Assembly (NCBI GenBank): GCA_050157065.1
Contig: CP189573.1
Strand: one strand, 5' to 3'
Length of the DNA: 64,000 bases
From: Avipropionibacterium sp050157065
GTDB taxonomy: Bacteria > Actinomycetota > Actinomycetes > Propionibacteriales > Propionibacteriaceae
Shown here: positions 43,327-54,900 of the stretch, one piece after another
Numbering within the stretch: position 1 is the first letter of the stretch
How the letters are laid out: the number at the start of each line of letters is the position of its first letter
Notes under the pieces: model-generated
Seen by the model: the letters and a program-made list of their open reading frames with translations, nothing else
The model's database searches: none
Told to the model about the DNA's origin: nothing
Program-made: the position numbers and the translations under genes

Positions 43327-44964
43327 CTACTTGGCTGTGGCCGTGGCGCGGGACTCGCGTACGACGGTGACCTTGATCTGGCCGGGGTAGGTGAGCTCGG
43401 CCTCGATCTGCTGCACGATGGTGCGCGCCAGTACCTGGGCCTCGACGTCGTCGACGACCTCGGGCTTCACCATCACCCGGACATCCCGGCCGGCCTGCAT
43501 CGCGAACACCTTGTCGACCCCGGTCTGCGACCTGGCGATCTTCTCGAGCCGGGTCATCCGCTTCATGTAGGTCTCGACCGACTCCCGGCGGGCGCCGGGG
43601 CGGGCCCCCGAGATCGCGTCGACCACCTGCACCAGGACGGCCTCCACGGTTTCCGGATCGACCTCGTTGTGGTGAGCCTCGATGGCGTGCACGATGTCGG
43701 GGTGCTCGCCATGGCGGCGGGCGAGGTCGGCGCCGACGAGTGCGTGGGAACCCTCGGCCTCGTGGGTCAGCGCCTTGCCGATGTCGTGCAGGAAGGCACT
43801 CCGCTTGCAGGCCGCCACGTCGAGGCCGAGTTCGGCGGCGATCATGCCGGCCAGGTGGGCACACTCGACCAAGTGCTTCAGCACGTTCTGGCCGTACGAG
43901 GTCCGGTACCGCAGGGTGCCCAAGGTGTCCACCAGTTGCGGTGCCAGGTCGGTGATGCCGACCTCGAGCAACGCGTCCTCCGCTGCCTGGTGGCAGCGCT
44001 CCTTGACGGTCTCCTGACTGCGGCGGTGGGCCTCCTCGATCCGTGTCGGGTGGATCCGTCCGTCCTCGACGAGCTCGACCAGGGCGAGTCGTGCCTCCTC
44101 CCGACGTACCGGGTCGAAGCAGGACACGAGGACCATCTCCGGGGTGTCGTCGATCACCAGATTGGCCCCGGTCACCTGTTCGAAGGTACGGATGTTGCGC
44201 CCCTCGCGCCCGATGATGCGGCCCTTCATGTCCTCCCCCGGCAGCGCCACCGAGGTCACCGTCGCCTCGGTGGTCTGCTCCGAGGCCAGCCGTTGCATCA
44301 CCCCGACCAGGATCATCCGGGCCTGCTGGTCGGCTCCTCGCCGCGCCTTGTCCTCGATGTCGCGGGCGAGCAACGCCGCCTGTCGGTGGGAGTCTTGCTC
44401 CACCTGGGTCAACAGCTCGGCCCGTGCCTGTTCGGTGGTCAGCTCAGCGATGCGTTCCAGTTCCGCCTGGTGCGTGGCAGACTGCGCCGCCAGCTCCTGG
44501 GCCTCGCGACGATGCTGCTCCAGCTCCCCCTCCAGGGCGATCCGCACCTGCTCCAGCTCGCCACCGTCGCGGTCGAGTCGGGCTTCCCGTTCGGACAGCC
44601 GCAGCTCGCGATGGGACTGCTCCTCACGCAGCGCGCGGAGCTCGGCCCGTACCTCGTCCCGGTGACGGGCCAGGTCGGCGCGGGACTCGTCCTCGGCCGC
44701 CCGGTCCAGGGCCAGCCGACGTTCGGCCTCGGCGGTCAGATCTGCGGCGCGCCGGCGTGCGTCGGCCACGACATCGCGGGCCTCACGCTCGGCCTCGGCC
44801 CGGGTGGCAGCGGCATCCCGCTGAGCCGCCGCCTCGGCCTCGGCCAGCCGATTGGCCTCCTCGACCCGGCGCGCGGAAACCCGTCGCAGTACCAGGACCA
44901 GGAGCACCACGATCACCAGGAGCAGCAGAGCCCCCAACACCAACGCGATCTGCGTGCCGTCCAT
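43327..44964 (-). CDS. rny: Ribonuclease Y
   Basis: 545 residues. N-terminal membrane helix (about 5-27), a long charged coiled coil to about 205, KH domain with GRIIGREGRNIRTFE, then an HD domain with LHDIGKA and HHNEVDPET. RNase Y starts mRNA decay at the membrane. The coiled coil is long and rich in A, E, R. It lies downstream of recA-recX with a gap of 319 bases. Confidence 0.95.
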   Translation of the reverse strand: MDGTQIALVLGALLLLVIVVLLVLVLRRVSARRVEEANRLAEAEAAAQRDAAATRAEAEREARDVVADARRRAADLTAEAERRLALDRAAEDESRADLARHRDEVRAELRALREEQSHRELRLSEREARLDRDGGELEQVRIALEGELEQHRREAQELAAQSATHQAELERIAELTTEQARAELLTQVEQDSHRQAALLARDIEDKARRGADQQARMILVGVMQRLASEQTTEATVTSVALPGEDMKGRIIGREGRNIRTFEQVTGANLVIDDTPEMVLVSCFDPVRREEARLALVELVEDGRIHPTRIEEAHRRSQETVKERCHQAAEDALLEVGITDLAPQLVDTLGTLRYRTSYGQNVLKHLVECAHLAGMIAAELGLDVAACKRSAFLHDIGKALTHEAEGSHALVGADLARRHGEHPDIVHAIEAHHNEVDPETVEAVLVQVVDAISGARPGARRESVETYMKRMTRLEKIARSQTGVDKVFAMQAGRDVRVMVKPEVVDDVEAQVLARTIVQQIEAELTYPGQIKVTVVRESRATATAK

Positions 44965-45283
44965 CTCGCCTGCTCCTCTCCCGAGGACCGGGAACGCGGA
45001 ACAGCAGTGTGCACACCGCGACAGCAGCCGACAGCATCAACCGCCCTGTGGGCAGGAACGGTCCGAGCTGGTCGGGGTCACGGGGTCATCAGGTGCGTCG
45101 TACTGGGCATCGGATTGTGCGGATCTGGCTGTTCAACGTCCCGGGACACCCGCGGCCAACGCGGCAGCCCTCGGTCTTTCGACCCTAGGCCCCACCGTCA
45201 TCCGGGTCAAGGATGGCGCCGCTCCGAGGCTCCCGGTCAGGGGAGGGCTGCCGGTCCGGGGCTGTCGGCCCTGGGCTGCCGGC
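44965..45283. other. rny-recX spacer, no gene seen
   Basis: Open frames here are extensions or shadows of rny and recX. No clear promoter, repeat or structured RNA was recognised; rny must have its promoter in this stretch because recX ends at its far edge on the same strand. Confidence 0.5.
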
Positions 45284-46054
45284 TCAGGGCACGACGTCGA
45301 GGGTGTCGGCGAGCACCCGGTGGATCAGCCCGACGGTGAAACCGCGGCGCTCCAACATGCCCGCCAGTCGCCGTCGTTGGACGTCCAGGTCGTGCCGGTC
45401 GAGTGATGGCAGCTTCCGGCGGACCAGGTCGACCGCCGCCTCGTACTCGTCGGTCTCGCCCACGTCGGCCGTCGCCTCCTCGGCCAGCTCCCGGGTCACG
45501 CCCTTGCGGCGCAGCTCGTCCAGCAGCATCCGCCGCGACAGGTGCTTCCGCTCCTGCCGGGCGTGGACCCACTCCCGGGCGAAGCTGGCATCGTCGATCA
45601 GTCCCACCTCGGTCATCCGGTCCAGCACCGCCTCCGACGTTCCCGCAGGAACGTCTCGCTGGGCCAGCGCCTCGGCGAGCTCCCACCGGCTGCGGTTGCG
45701 GACGTCGAGCTTGCGCAACACGATCTCGCGGGCCCGCTCCTGTTCCTCAGCATCCGACAGGGTCCGCTCCGCAGCACCCGGAACCCCACGACTCGCGGTC
45801 GCGGGAGCCTCCGGTGACTCCCACGGGTCGGCCGACCCGACGTCGGGAGCCGCGCCCGGCGAGCCATCGGGAGCCGCCACGGACCCCGGCGGCGCTTCCC
45901 CGTCACCGGACTCGATGGTCCGGATGGCCTGACGCAGCTCGGCGAGACCCGGCCGGTGTGCCGGCGGCTGCCAGGCGTCCACGCTGAGCAGGTGCTCCTC
46001 GGCCTGCCCGGGGGCCGCGCCGGTACCCGTACCTGCCTTCGGTGTCTCGGTCAT
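45284..46054 (-). CDS. recX: RecX, regulator of RecA
   Basis: 256 residues. The C-terminal 155 hold the three-helix repeats of RecX (LRKLDVRNRSRWELAEAL, LIDDASFAREWVHAR, RRMLLDELRRKGV). The first 100 are an alanine/proline/glycine-rich extension not found in short RecX proteins. It binds RecA filaments and limits their activity. The ATG lies eight bases after the recA stop, so it is co-transcribed. Confidence 0.93.
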   Translation of the reverse strand: MTETPKAGTGTGAAPGQAEEHLLSVDAWQPPAHRPGLAELRQAIRTIESGDGEAPPGSVAAPDGSPGAAPDVGSADPWESPEAPATASRGVPGAAERTLSDAEEQERAREIVLRKLDVRNRSRWELAEALAQRDVPAGTSEAVLDRMTEVGLIDDASFAREWVHARQERKHLSRRMLLDELRRKGVTRELAEEATADVGETDEYEAAVDLVRRKLPSLDRHDLDVQRRRLAGMLERRGFTVGLIHRVLADTLDVVP

Positions 46055-46062
46055 GGTGGGCC

Positions 46063-47112
<1,050 letters not shown>

Positions 47113-47188
47113 CAGTCATCCTCCGTCTCGTCCGGCCCGTCCGACCGGTTCGTCACACTGCGCGCCCATGGCAGGCCCGTCATGGAAG

Positions 47189-47211
47189 ACGATAGGAACC
47201 ACCACCGACAA
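47189..47211 (-). promoter_or_regulatory. PafBC-type (RecA-NDp) promoter of recA
   Basis: On the minus strand TTGTCGGTG, eight bases, then TATCGT. This is an exact match to the LexA-independent damage promoter motif TTGTCRGTG-N8-TAnnnT known from mycobacteria. Transcription would begin about 70 bases before the recA ATG. Confidence 0.9.
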
Positions 47212-47270
47212 TTTTGCACCGACCTGCACGACCTGTGGATGAAGCTTCGTGGTCGATCGGGACGGTGGAC

Positions 47271-47292
47271 AATCTACCGAACAGATGTTCGA
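47271..47292 (-). promoter_or_regulatory. LexA box and second -10 of recA
   Basis: Minus-strand TCGAACATCTGTTCGG (47277-47292) matches the SOS consensus in 11 of 12 bases. TAGATT follows at 47271-47276 as a -10, so LexA would sit on the spacer. This gives a SOS-controlled start in addition to the PafBC one. Confidence 0.88.
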
Positions 47293-47333
47293 GAAACCTC
47301 CGACACGCCGCCCTCGCCGGAATCCCTCGCGAG

Positions 47334-47369
47334 CCGAATCCGTACGACGACCCGAATCCGTACGAGGAC
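47334..47369. repeat. 18-bp tandem repeat between recA and lipoprotein gene
   Basis: CCGAATCCGTACGACGAC and a copy with one change lie head to tail 32 bases before the lipoprotein ATG. Role unknown. Confidence 0.85.
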
Positions 47370-47400
47370 CACGCGGCCATGACCTGCGGCCGATGCGACC

Positions 47401-48381
47401 ATGGGAGCCGTGGCCCACCGCCCGACCCGCCGATCCGTGCTCGCCGCGACACTCGCCGCCGCCGCACTGCTCGCGGCGCCCGGTTGCTCTCCGTGGGGCC
47501 GCCGCAACACCACCGCCTCGCCCGAGGCCCAGGCCGCCGTCGACGGCCTGCGTGAGGCGCTCCGCGATGCCCCGGGCGTTGCCGAGCTCGAGGTCCGCTT
47601 CGTCGCCAAGGCGATGCAGGCGCACGAGATCAGCGCCTCGGTCGTCCTCGAGCCGGATCTGTCGGCGGCAGCCCTCGTGGAGTTCGGCCGGACGGCCCAC
47701 GCCGCTGTCGTCGCCCATCAGATCCCCGAACTGAGGACCACCCTCGGCGCCCGGACGACACTGTCGAAAAGGTCGCTCTCCTGGACCATCCACCCGACGA
47801 GCGACCCGGCCCTGATGGACGCGGCGGTCGCCGGGGTTGTCGCGGAGTTCTCCCGTGGTGCCCGTGCCGCCACCGTCAAGACACCGCTGCCCGACCTCTC
47901 CGGCCAGGCCCTCGGCTCGGAATGGGACCGGGTCGACGAGGCCGGCCTGTGCGCCGCCACCCCTGACCGGATCGTGCAGGTGGCGCGGCGGCTCGACGCC
48001 GAGATGTTCGGCCGTCGCTCCTGGGTCAACGTCGTGCTGTACGAAGGCCAACCACGACTCGAGATGCCGGTCGCGCAGGCCTGGCAGGACCTCGCCCCGG
48101 TGCTGGCGTCGACGACGACCTCACTGCGGGACGGCCGACTTCGATGGGCCGTGCAACTGGACGGGCAATCCGGCGACCCGGCCCTGGTGACCGCGATGAC
48201 GGCCTTCCTGCGGACCGTCCGCGACGGCGACCACGTCGGCCCTCATGAGGTCGACATCGTTCGACCGTGGCGGGTGGTGCTCGACGTCGCTGCCGAGGTG
48301 ACGATCGCCCGCTGGAACGACGACCGTGACCGCGACGTGCTCGAGCCGATCGTCACCGAGGTGCTGGCGGCCGTGAACTGA
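47401..48381 (+). CDS. Putative lipoprotein of unknown function
   Basis: 326 residues from ATG 47401 (GTG 47410 is an alternative). Signal region TRRSVLAATLAAAALLAAPGC has paired arginines and a lipobox ending at C29, so it is probably a Tat- or Sec-exported lipoprotein. The rest is an alpha/beta protein without recognised motif; repeated V-x-L-E-V and V-V-L-x strands suggest two copies of a ferredoxin-like fold. Divergent from recA and possibly sharing its damage-responsive region. Convergent with DUF3046. Confidence 0.72.
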   Translation: MGAVAHRPTRRSVLAATLAAAALLAAPGCSPWGRRNTTASPEAQAAVDGLREALRDAPGVAELEVRFVAKAMQAHEISASVVLEPDLSAAALVEFGRTAHAAVVAHQIPELRTTLGARTTLSKRSLSWTIHPTSDPALMDAAVAGVVAEFSRGARAATVKTPLPDLSGQALGSEWDRVDEAGLCAATPDRIVQVARRLDAEMFGRRSWVNVVLYEGQPRLEMPVAQAWQDLAPVLASTTTSLRDGRLRWAVQLDGQSGDPALVTAMTAFLRTVRDGDHVGPHEVDIVRPWRVVLDVAAEVTIARWNDDRDRDVLEPIVTEVLAAVN

Positions 48382-48396
48382 CGGGCGACCCGAGCC

Positions 48397-48591
48397 TCAG
48401 GAGTCGCTGGGCGGCAACTCGAGCGCGGCCGCCACGACCCGCCACACCTGCTTGCAGGCCAACCCGGCGGCCAGGGCCTCGTCGACCGTACGGTCGCCCA
48501 GGTCGGCCAACTGGTGCTGACTGGCCCACACGCGGGCGTACGACCCGCCCAAGGCCTGCTCCATCCGGGCCCAGAACTCCGATTCCTTCAT
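48397..48591 (-). CDS. DUF3046 protein
   Basis: 64 residues, MKESEFWARMEQALGGSYARV onward, matching DUF3046, a small actinobacterial family usually found just upstream of recA, as here. GGAGAGG precedes the ATG. It overlaps the EamA stop by four bases (ATGA), so its translation is coupled to that gene. Function unknown. Confidence 0.88.
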   Translation of the reverse strand: MKESEFWARMEQALGGSYARVWASQHQLADLGDRTVDEALAAGLACKQVWRVVAAALELPPSDS

Positions 48592-49613
48592 CGCGGTTCC
48601 TCTCCGGCGACGGGCCGCAGTCGGCGCCGTCGACCGATCAGTCCTTGGGCGATCGCCACGCCGAGCAGGACGACCACCGCGCCGACCGGCTGGTGCCAGG
48701 TCATCCGCTCGCCCAGCACCGCCACCCCCAGCGTGGTCGCGAACACCGGCGTCAAGTAGGTCACCGTGGAGGCCGTGCTCGCCCCCATGATCGAGATGTT
48801 GCGCAGGTTGATCAGGTAGGCCACCCCGGTTCCGACGGCGCCGAGCCCGACCACCGCGAGCAGCGGCTGCCAGGTCAGGTCGTCCGGCGGTGGTGGGCCC
48901 GCCGTCAGCAGCGCGACCGGCACCAGCACGACCAACCCGCAGATCATCTGCACCAAGGCCGCCACCGCGGTCGGCTCCGGTCGCCGCGACACGAACCGTC
49001 GGGTGTAGCCGAACGAGATGCCGTAACAGGCGGCCGCACCGAGGCACATCAGCTGACCGGGCAGGTCGGCCGGCCCGGCGGCCATGTCCCACACACCCAG
49101 AATGATCAGCGCCCCCAGCAGCCCGGTGATCAGGCCGGCCAGTCGCCGTACGGTCAACTGCTCGGTGCGGAACACCAGCACCGCCAGCGGCAGCGCGAAC
49201 AGCGGCGTGGTCGCGTTCCAGATCCCGGCCAACAGCGAGGAGATCCGGGCCTCGGCGAACGCGAGCAGGCTGAACGGGATGGCACACCCGACGATCCCGA
49301 TCACCGCGTTGTGCAGCCAGGCGCGCGGGTCACGCGGCAGCCAACCGCCCACGTACGAGGAGTCGGACGCCCCGCGGACCCGTTGGCGTAGGGCCATCCC
49401 GACGACCACGACCGCCAGCGCCAGACCGCCGAACAGCAACCGGCCGGTCGACACCCACAGAGGCTGCAGGGTCGTGACGGCGACCTTGATCAACAAGAAG
49501 CTGCCACCCCAGATGGCGGCGAGCACCACGAGCCACAGGAACTGGCGGGGAGCCACCGGTTCTGCCGGCTGCTGGGCCGACGACCGGGGCCGGCTGGGCG
49601 CGGCGGTTGTCAC
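48588..49613 (-). CDS. EamA/DMT family transporter
   Basis: 341 residues from GTG 49613. Ten membrane helices as two EamA repeats; WGGSFLLIKVAVTTLQPLW is the typical helix-1 block, and the second repeat begins near 180. Members export metabolites or drugs; substrate unknown. TACCCT lies six bases before the GTG, so a leaderless mRNA is likely and the longer frame to 49916 is rejected. Coupled to DUF3046 downstream. Confidence 0.9.
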   Translation of the reverse strand: MTTAAPSRPRSSAQQPAEPVAPRQFLWLVVLAAIWGGSFLLIKVAVTTLQPLWVSTGRLLFGGLALAVVVVGMALRQRVRGASDSSYVGGWLPRDPRAWLHNAVIGIVGCAIPFSLLAFAEARISSLLAGIWNATTPLFALPLAVLVFRTEQLTVRRLAGLITGLLGALIILGVWDMAAGPADLPGQLMCLGAAACYGISFGYTRRFVSRRPEPTAVAALVQMICGLVVLVPVALLTAGPPPPDDLTWQPLLAVVGLGAVGTGVAYLINLRNISIMGASTASTVTYLTPVFATTLGVAVLGERMTWHQPVGAVVVLLGVAIAQGLIGRRRRLRPVAGEEPR

Positions 49614-49686
49614 CCGGCGAGGGTACTCCGCCGTGCAGGCCCGCCCGAAACCGAGCCGTGGCCCGACGTGGCCAGGACCGAGGTGA

Positions 49687-51822
49687 TCAGAACGCCGACC
49701 ACACCCGATGGGGTGTCGCCTGTCCGATCCCGGGCACCGACCAGTCACACACCCCGTCGGCGAAGACCCGCAGCAACCGATCCCACTGCTGGTCGGTGAA
49801 GTCGGCCGCGTAGTCCCGCCGGTCCACGGGTCGGCGGGTACAGGCGAGCTGGTTGTTGACCACGCCGGCGCCCGCGACCTGGCGGGGCGAGGCGTACGCG
49901 GGGTACTGCTTCGCACAACGGCTGCCGACGTGTCCGTCGACGTGCCGTTCGGTGACGAAGCGGCCGGCGATCCAGCAACCGTCGACGAGCCCGGCGGGAC
50001 GGGCGGCGACCACGGCAGGGGCGCCCGAGACGTCCCCCTCGCGGCGGACCTGGTCGATCGCGGTCAGCCACTCCGCCATCCGGATGACGGCAGCGGACCC
50101 CGCGATGCTGCTGGGGCCGTTGTCGGCGTCGGAGACCCAGCTCACCAGGTTGTCGGCGTGCCCGTTGGCCTGCACCAACCGCTGCTGCAGCGTGAACGAG
50201 TGGAAGCGCAGGTGCAGGTCACCCCCGGCCTCGTGATCGGTGTAGTTGCGGAAGTCGATGATCGGCAGGTTGCGCAGTCCCCCACCACCGCTGATCAACT
50301 GGCCGGTGCCGTACGCCACCGCCAACGCTTGAGGATCGGCCCGGATCCGTTGTGGGGTTGCCATCGCGTCACGGTCGAAACCGCCGATCCGCTCGTTCAG
50401 GTCCAAGAAGTCGGCCACCGAGATCATGCCAGTGTTCAGTGCACCGAGGCCGTACTGCACGCCGACGTTGTCCAGTGCCCGGTACGGTGCCCCGCTCGTC
50501 ACGTCGGCGATCCCCCACAGGTTGTCCTGGTGGCTCAGCACGTCGCACCGGGCACCGCGCGGGTTGTCGACCGGGTCGTACCGGGCCTCTCGTGGCAGCA
50601 CGTCAGGGCAGTTCTGCATCGGGTCGAGACGGCTCGACGTCATCGCGAGGTGCTGCAGGGTGGCCGCCCGGCCGAAGCCGGTGACCGCAGTGAGTTGATC
50701 ATCGGTCCAGTCGCGACCGTACGAGGTCACGTAGTTGTGCAGCAGTCGGGCGTCGACCAGCGTCTGCAAGGTGGCGACCGCGACCTCCGGAAACACCTGC
50801 CCGGCAACGATTCCGTCCAACAGGCCCGGGTAGTTGTCGCCGATCATGAACAGTTGGTACGACCCGCCCGACACCCCGGTGCCGATGGTGTCGACGGGCT
50901 CGCCGAGGGTTTCGACGACGTGCTCCTTGGTCATCGCCATCGTCTCGGCGGCGCGCACCGGGTCGCAGTTGTTGGCGAACCGGTTGAGCGTGGACGAGGC
51001 GATCGCATACCCGCGGCCCAGCAGCGAGGCGTCGAGCACCCCTCCGGTCCGCGTCCCCTGCTGGTACCACCCACCGGGGCAGCCGCCCCCGAAGGTGTAG
51101 ACCAACCGACGGTTCCAGCCGGTTGCGGTGGCGTGCACGGTCGGCTCGCCGTGCCGCGGGTCGTGCAGCACCGCGAACTCGTACACCCCACGGTTGATCA
51201 CGCCGGTCTCGACCCGGACCACGAACGGCACCGACAGCCCGTCGAGCCGGGTGCGGGAGACGTCGGACGGCAGCCGCCGCGGATCGGCCAACTCCCGGAA
51301 CTCGCCGTCGGTGCCACGGTAGACGTACTCCACCCGGGTGGCGACGTGGCAGGCCAACCCCTCGGCCCGCGGCAGCCGGTTCCCGGCCGCGGTGGTGAAC
51401 AGGTGGGTGGTGCAGCTGTACGGATACTGCTGGGCCCCGGCGAACATCGGCCCACCGGTCGGATGATTGCGCACCGTGAGCACCGTCGGCGGCGTCGCCG
51501 GACCGGCCGTCACTCGGACCTCGTTGAACCCGATGCGCAGTCCCGCCACCAGGCCGAGCATGATGCGTTGCGCCCCGGCCCGGTCGAACGCCGACGTCTG
51601 GTCGAGGCCGTTGACGGTCACCGTGACCCGCTCCGGGTCGAGCCCGGGCGGCACCGTCACGCGCAACAGCACGTCACCACCGGACACCATGTCCGGCCGC
51701 GGTGACGACACCACGTGGACACCCACCTGGGGCGTGGTGTCAACGGCCGCGGACAACAGGGTCACCAACAGTGCCAACACCACGCCGATCACGCCGACCC
51801 GGAGTCGGCCGACGAGCAGCAT
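49687..51822 (-). CDS. Secreted DUF6351-like / tannase-like alpha/beta-hydrolase
   Basis: 711 residues from ATG 51822, which follows GGTGGGGTG. Signal peptide about 1-26 (LRVGVIGVVLALLVTLLSAA). The first 110 residues of the mature part form a beta-rich domain; a hydrolase region follows with YTFGGGCPGGW and the nucleophile-type motif GVSGGSYQ. Cysteine pairs are frequent, consistent with export. I place it with DUF6351 proteins, distant relatives of tannase/feruloyl esterases; the family name is from memory. Substrate unknown, perhaps a polymer or ester. It is divergent from lhr. Confidence 0.72.
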   Translation of the reverse strand: MLLVGRLRVGVIGVVLALLVTLLSAAVDTTPQVGVHVVSSPRPDMVSGGDVLLRVTVPPGLDPERVTVTVNGLDQTSAFDRAGAQRIMLGLVAGLRIGFNEVRVTAGPATPPTVLTVRNHPTGGPMFAGAQQYPYSCTTHLFTTAAGNRLPRAEGLACHVATRVEYVYRGTDGEFRELADPRRLPSDVSRTRLDGLSVPFVVRVETGVINRGVYEFAVLHDPRHGEPTVHATATGWNRRLVYTFGGGCPGGWYQQGTRTGGVLDASLLGRGYAIASSTLNRFANNCDPVRAAETMAMTKEHVVETLGEPVDTIGTGVSGGSYQLFMIGDNYPGLLDGIVAGQVFPEVAVATLQTLVDARLLHNYVTSYGRDWTDDQLTAVTGFGRAATLQHLAMTSSRLDPMQNCPDVLPREARYDPVDNPRGARCDVLSHQDNLWGIADVTSGAPYRALDNVGVQYGLGALNTGMISVADFLDLNERIGGFDRDAMATPQRIRADPQALAVAYGTGQLISGGGGLRNLPIIDFRNYTDHEAGGDLHLRFHSFTLQQRLVQANGHADNLVSWVSDADNGPSSIAGSAAVIRMAEWLTAIDQVRREGDVSGAPAVVAARPAGLVDGCWIAGRFVTERHVDGHVGSRCAKQYPAYASPRQVAGAGVVNNQLACTRRPVDRRDYAADFTDQQWDRLLRVFADGVCDWSVPGIGQATPHRVWSAF

Positions 51823-51898
51823 TGGGTCACCCCACCACACCGGCCCGGTTTGCGGAAGGGGGCGTAGGTCACGATTGCGCAGCGCCCGGCGGCGAGGA

Positions 51899-51921
51899 CT
51901 GTCGGTGGCTGCGGGCATGAT
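51899..51921 (+). promoter_or_regulatory. PafBC-like promoter of lhr
   Basis: CTGTCGGTG, eight bases, then CATGAT: eight of nine -35-type bases match the PafBC motif and the -10 differs only at its first base. GTG 51928 begins six bases after the -10, so the transcript is probably leaderless. Confidence 0.75.
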
Positions 51922-51927
51922 GGTCGG

Positions 51928-54900
51928 GTGTCCGATCACAGGTCGTCCCATCCGTCGCTGGCAGCGTTCTCGCCGGCGACGCGGACGTGGTTCGGTGACG
52001 TGTTCGCCGAGCCGACCCCGGTGCAGCAGCAGACCTGGTCGGCGGTCGCCGGTGGTGACCACGCCCTGGTCGTGGCGCCGACCGGGTCGGGCAAGACGTT
52101 GGCGGCGTTCCTGTGGGCGCTCGACCGGTTGACGACCGCTCCGGTGCCGGCCAAGGAGCGCCGGTGCCGGGTGCTCTACGTGTCGCCACTGAAGGCGTTG
52201 GCGGTCGACGTCCAACGCAACCTGTCCGCGCCGTTGACCGGGATCGCCCGGACCGCCGGCCGGCTCGGCACCGAGGTGGCTGAGGTGTCGGTCGCGATCC
52301 GCAGTGGCGACACCTCCGCGGCCGATCGGCGGCGGATCGTCACCCGACCGCCGGACATCCTGATCACCACCCCGGAGTCGTTGTTCCTGCTGCTCACCTC
52401 ACAGGCCAAGGAGGTGCTGACCTCGGTCGACACGGTGATCATCGACGAGGTCCACGCGTTGGCCGGCACCAAGCGGGGTGCCCATCTGGCGTTGTCGTTG
52501 GAGCGGCTCGCCGAGGCGTGTGAGGTCGAACCACAACGGATCGGGTTGTCGGCCACCGTACGGCCGCGCGAGCGGGTGGCCCGGTTCCTGGCAGGTGACC
52601 GGCCGGTACGGGTGGTGGCACCCGAGGCGGCCAAGACCTGGGAGCTGGAGGTGGTCGTCCCGCTGCCGGACCTGACCCAGCTCGACGCACCACCGACCGA
52701 CGCGGTGGCGGCCGGGGACGCCGAGCCGCCGAGCCGCTCGATCTGGCCGCACGTCAGCGAAAAGGTGCTCGACCTGGTCGAGCAGCACACCTCGACGATC
52801 GTGTTCACCAACTCCCGGCGGGTGGCCGAGCGGCTGACCACCCGGTTGAACGAACTGCACGCCGAACGGCTCGGCGTCGAGGTCGACGACGACCACGCCC
52901 CACCGGCGGCGATCATCGCCCAGTCCGGCAGCGGCCACCCGCAACCCGAGGGCGTACCGGCGATCGCCCGGGCGCACCACGGGTCGGTGTCGAAGAAGCA
53001 ACGCGAGCACACCGAGAGTGCGTTGAAGTCCGGCGCACTGAGGTGCGTGGTCGCGACCTCGTCACTCGAGCTCGGCATCGACATGGGCGCGGTCGACCTG
53101 GTGGTGCAGGTGGCCGCGCCACCGTCGGTGGCCAGCGGCTTGCAGCGGGTCGGCCGGGCCGGCCACCAGGTGGGGGCGGTGTCGCGAGGGGTGGTGTTCC
53201 CGCAGTACCGCGGCGACCTGATCGATGCCGCGGTGGTGCTCGACCGGATGCGCCAAGGTGCGATCGAGGAGGTCGCTGAGCTGGTCAATCCGATCGACGT
53301 GCTGGCCCAGCACGTGGTGTCGATGTGTGCCTTGGGCGACCGTGACGTCGAGGCCACCTTCACCATGATCAGGCGAGCCGCCCCGTACGCGGAGCTGCCG
53401 ATGTCGGTGTACGAGTCGGTGCTCGACATGTTGTCGGGCCGCTACCCGTCGGAGGACTTCGCCGAGTTGCGTCCCCGGCTGGTGTGGGACCGGGTGGCCG
53501 GGACGCTGACCGGTCGGCCGGGGACGCAGCGGCTGGCGGTGACCTCGGGCGGCACCATTCCCGACCGTGGCCTGTTCGGCGTCTACCTGGTCGGCGGCGA
53601 GGAGGACACCGCGCCGAGTGGTGGACGACGTGGCGGCCGCCGGGTCGGTGAGCTCGACGAGGAGATGGTGTACGAGAGTCGCGTCGGCGACGTGATCACC
53701 TTGGGCACCTCGACCTGGCGGGTCGAGGAGATCACCCATGATCAGGTACGGGTGTCCCCGGCCCCCGGGCTGCCCGGCCGGTTGCCGTTCTGGAAGGGCG
53801 ATGCGCCGGCCAGGCCCGCCGAGCTCGGCCGGGCGGTCGGCGCGTTCACCGCCGAGGTCGCCGGCCTGCCACGGCCGACGGCGCGGGACCGGTTGGCCGA
53901 GGTGGGGTTGGACGAGTGGGCGATCGACAACCTGCTCGGCTACGTCGACGAGCAACGGGCGGCGACCGGCGACCTGCCGACCGACACCGTGGTCGTCGTC
54001 GAACGGTTCCGCGACGAGTTGGGCGACTGGCAGCTGTGCGTCCACTCCTCGCTGGGGCTGGGCGTGCTCGCCCCGTGGGCGCTGGCGATCGAGCGGTCGG
54101 CCCGGGAACGGTACGGCGTCGAGGTGTCCGCGACCGCCGGGAACGACGGGATCGTGCTGCGTGTCCCCGACACCGCCGACACCGCGCCCGGCGCCGACCT
54201 GGTGATCATGGACGCCGACGAGTTGCGGGAGGTGATCATCGACGAGGTGCTCGGCTCGGCCCTGTTCGCGAGCCGGTTCCGCGAGTGTGCGGCGCGGGCA
54301 CTGTTGCTGCCGCGGCGCGACCCGGGTGCCCGGTCACCGTTGTGGCAGCAGCGGATGCGGGCGGCCCAGCTGCTCGGGGTGGCGACCCGGTTCCCCGACT
54401 TCCCGATCGTGCTGGAGACGATGCGCGAATGCCTCAACGACGTGTTCGAGCTCGACGAGTTGATCACGCTGCACCGGCAGATCGCCGCCCGCCGGGTGCG
54501 GGTCGTCGAGGTCGAGACCGCCCGCCCGTCGCCGTACGCGAAGTCGTTGTTGTTCGGGTACGTCGGGGAGTACGTGTACGCCGGCGACCTGCCGCTGGCG
54601 GAGCGACGGTCGGCCGCACTGTCGTTGGACACCGACCTGTTGACCGAGCTGCTGGGTGGTGATCAACTGCGCCAGATCCTTGACCCGGCAGTGATTGCGC
54701 AGGTCGCCGACGAGGTGCAGGGCCGCACCGCCGACCGGCGGGCCCGGACGGTCGAGCAGCTCTTCGACCGGTTGCGCACCTCCGGGCCGTACGACGACGC
54801 CGAGCTCGCCGAACGCTGGGCCCGGCCGGAGTCGGCCGTGGAGTCGGCGGGCGAGGATGAAGTCGCCGCCGACTCGGACGTCGACCCGGCTGCCGAGGTG

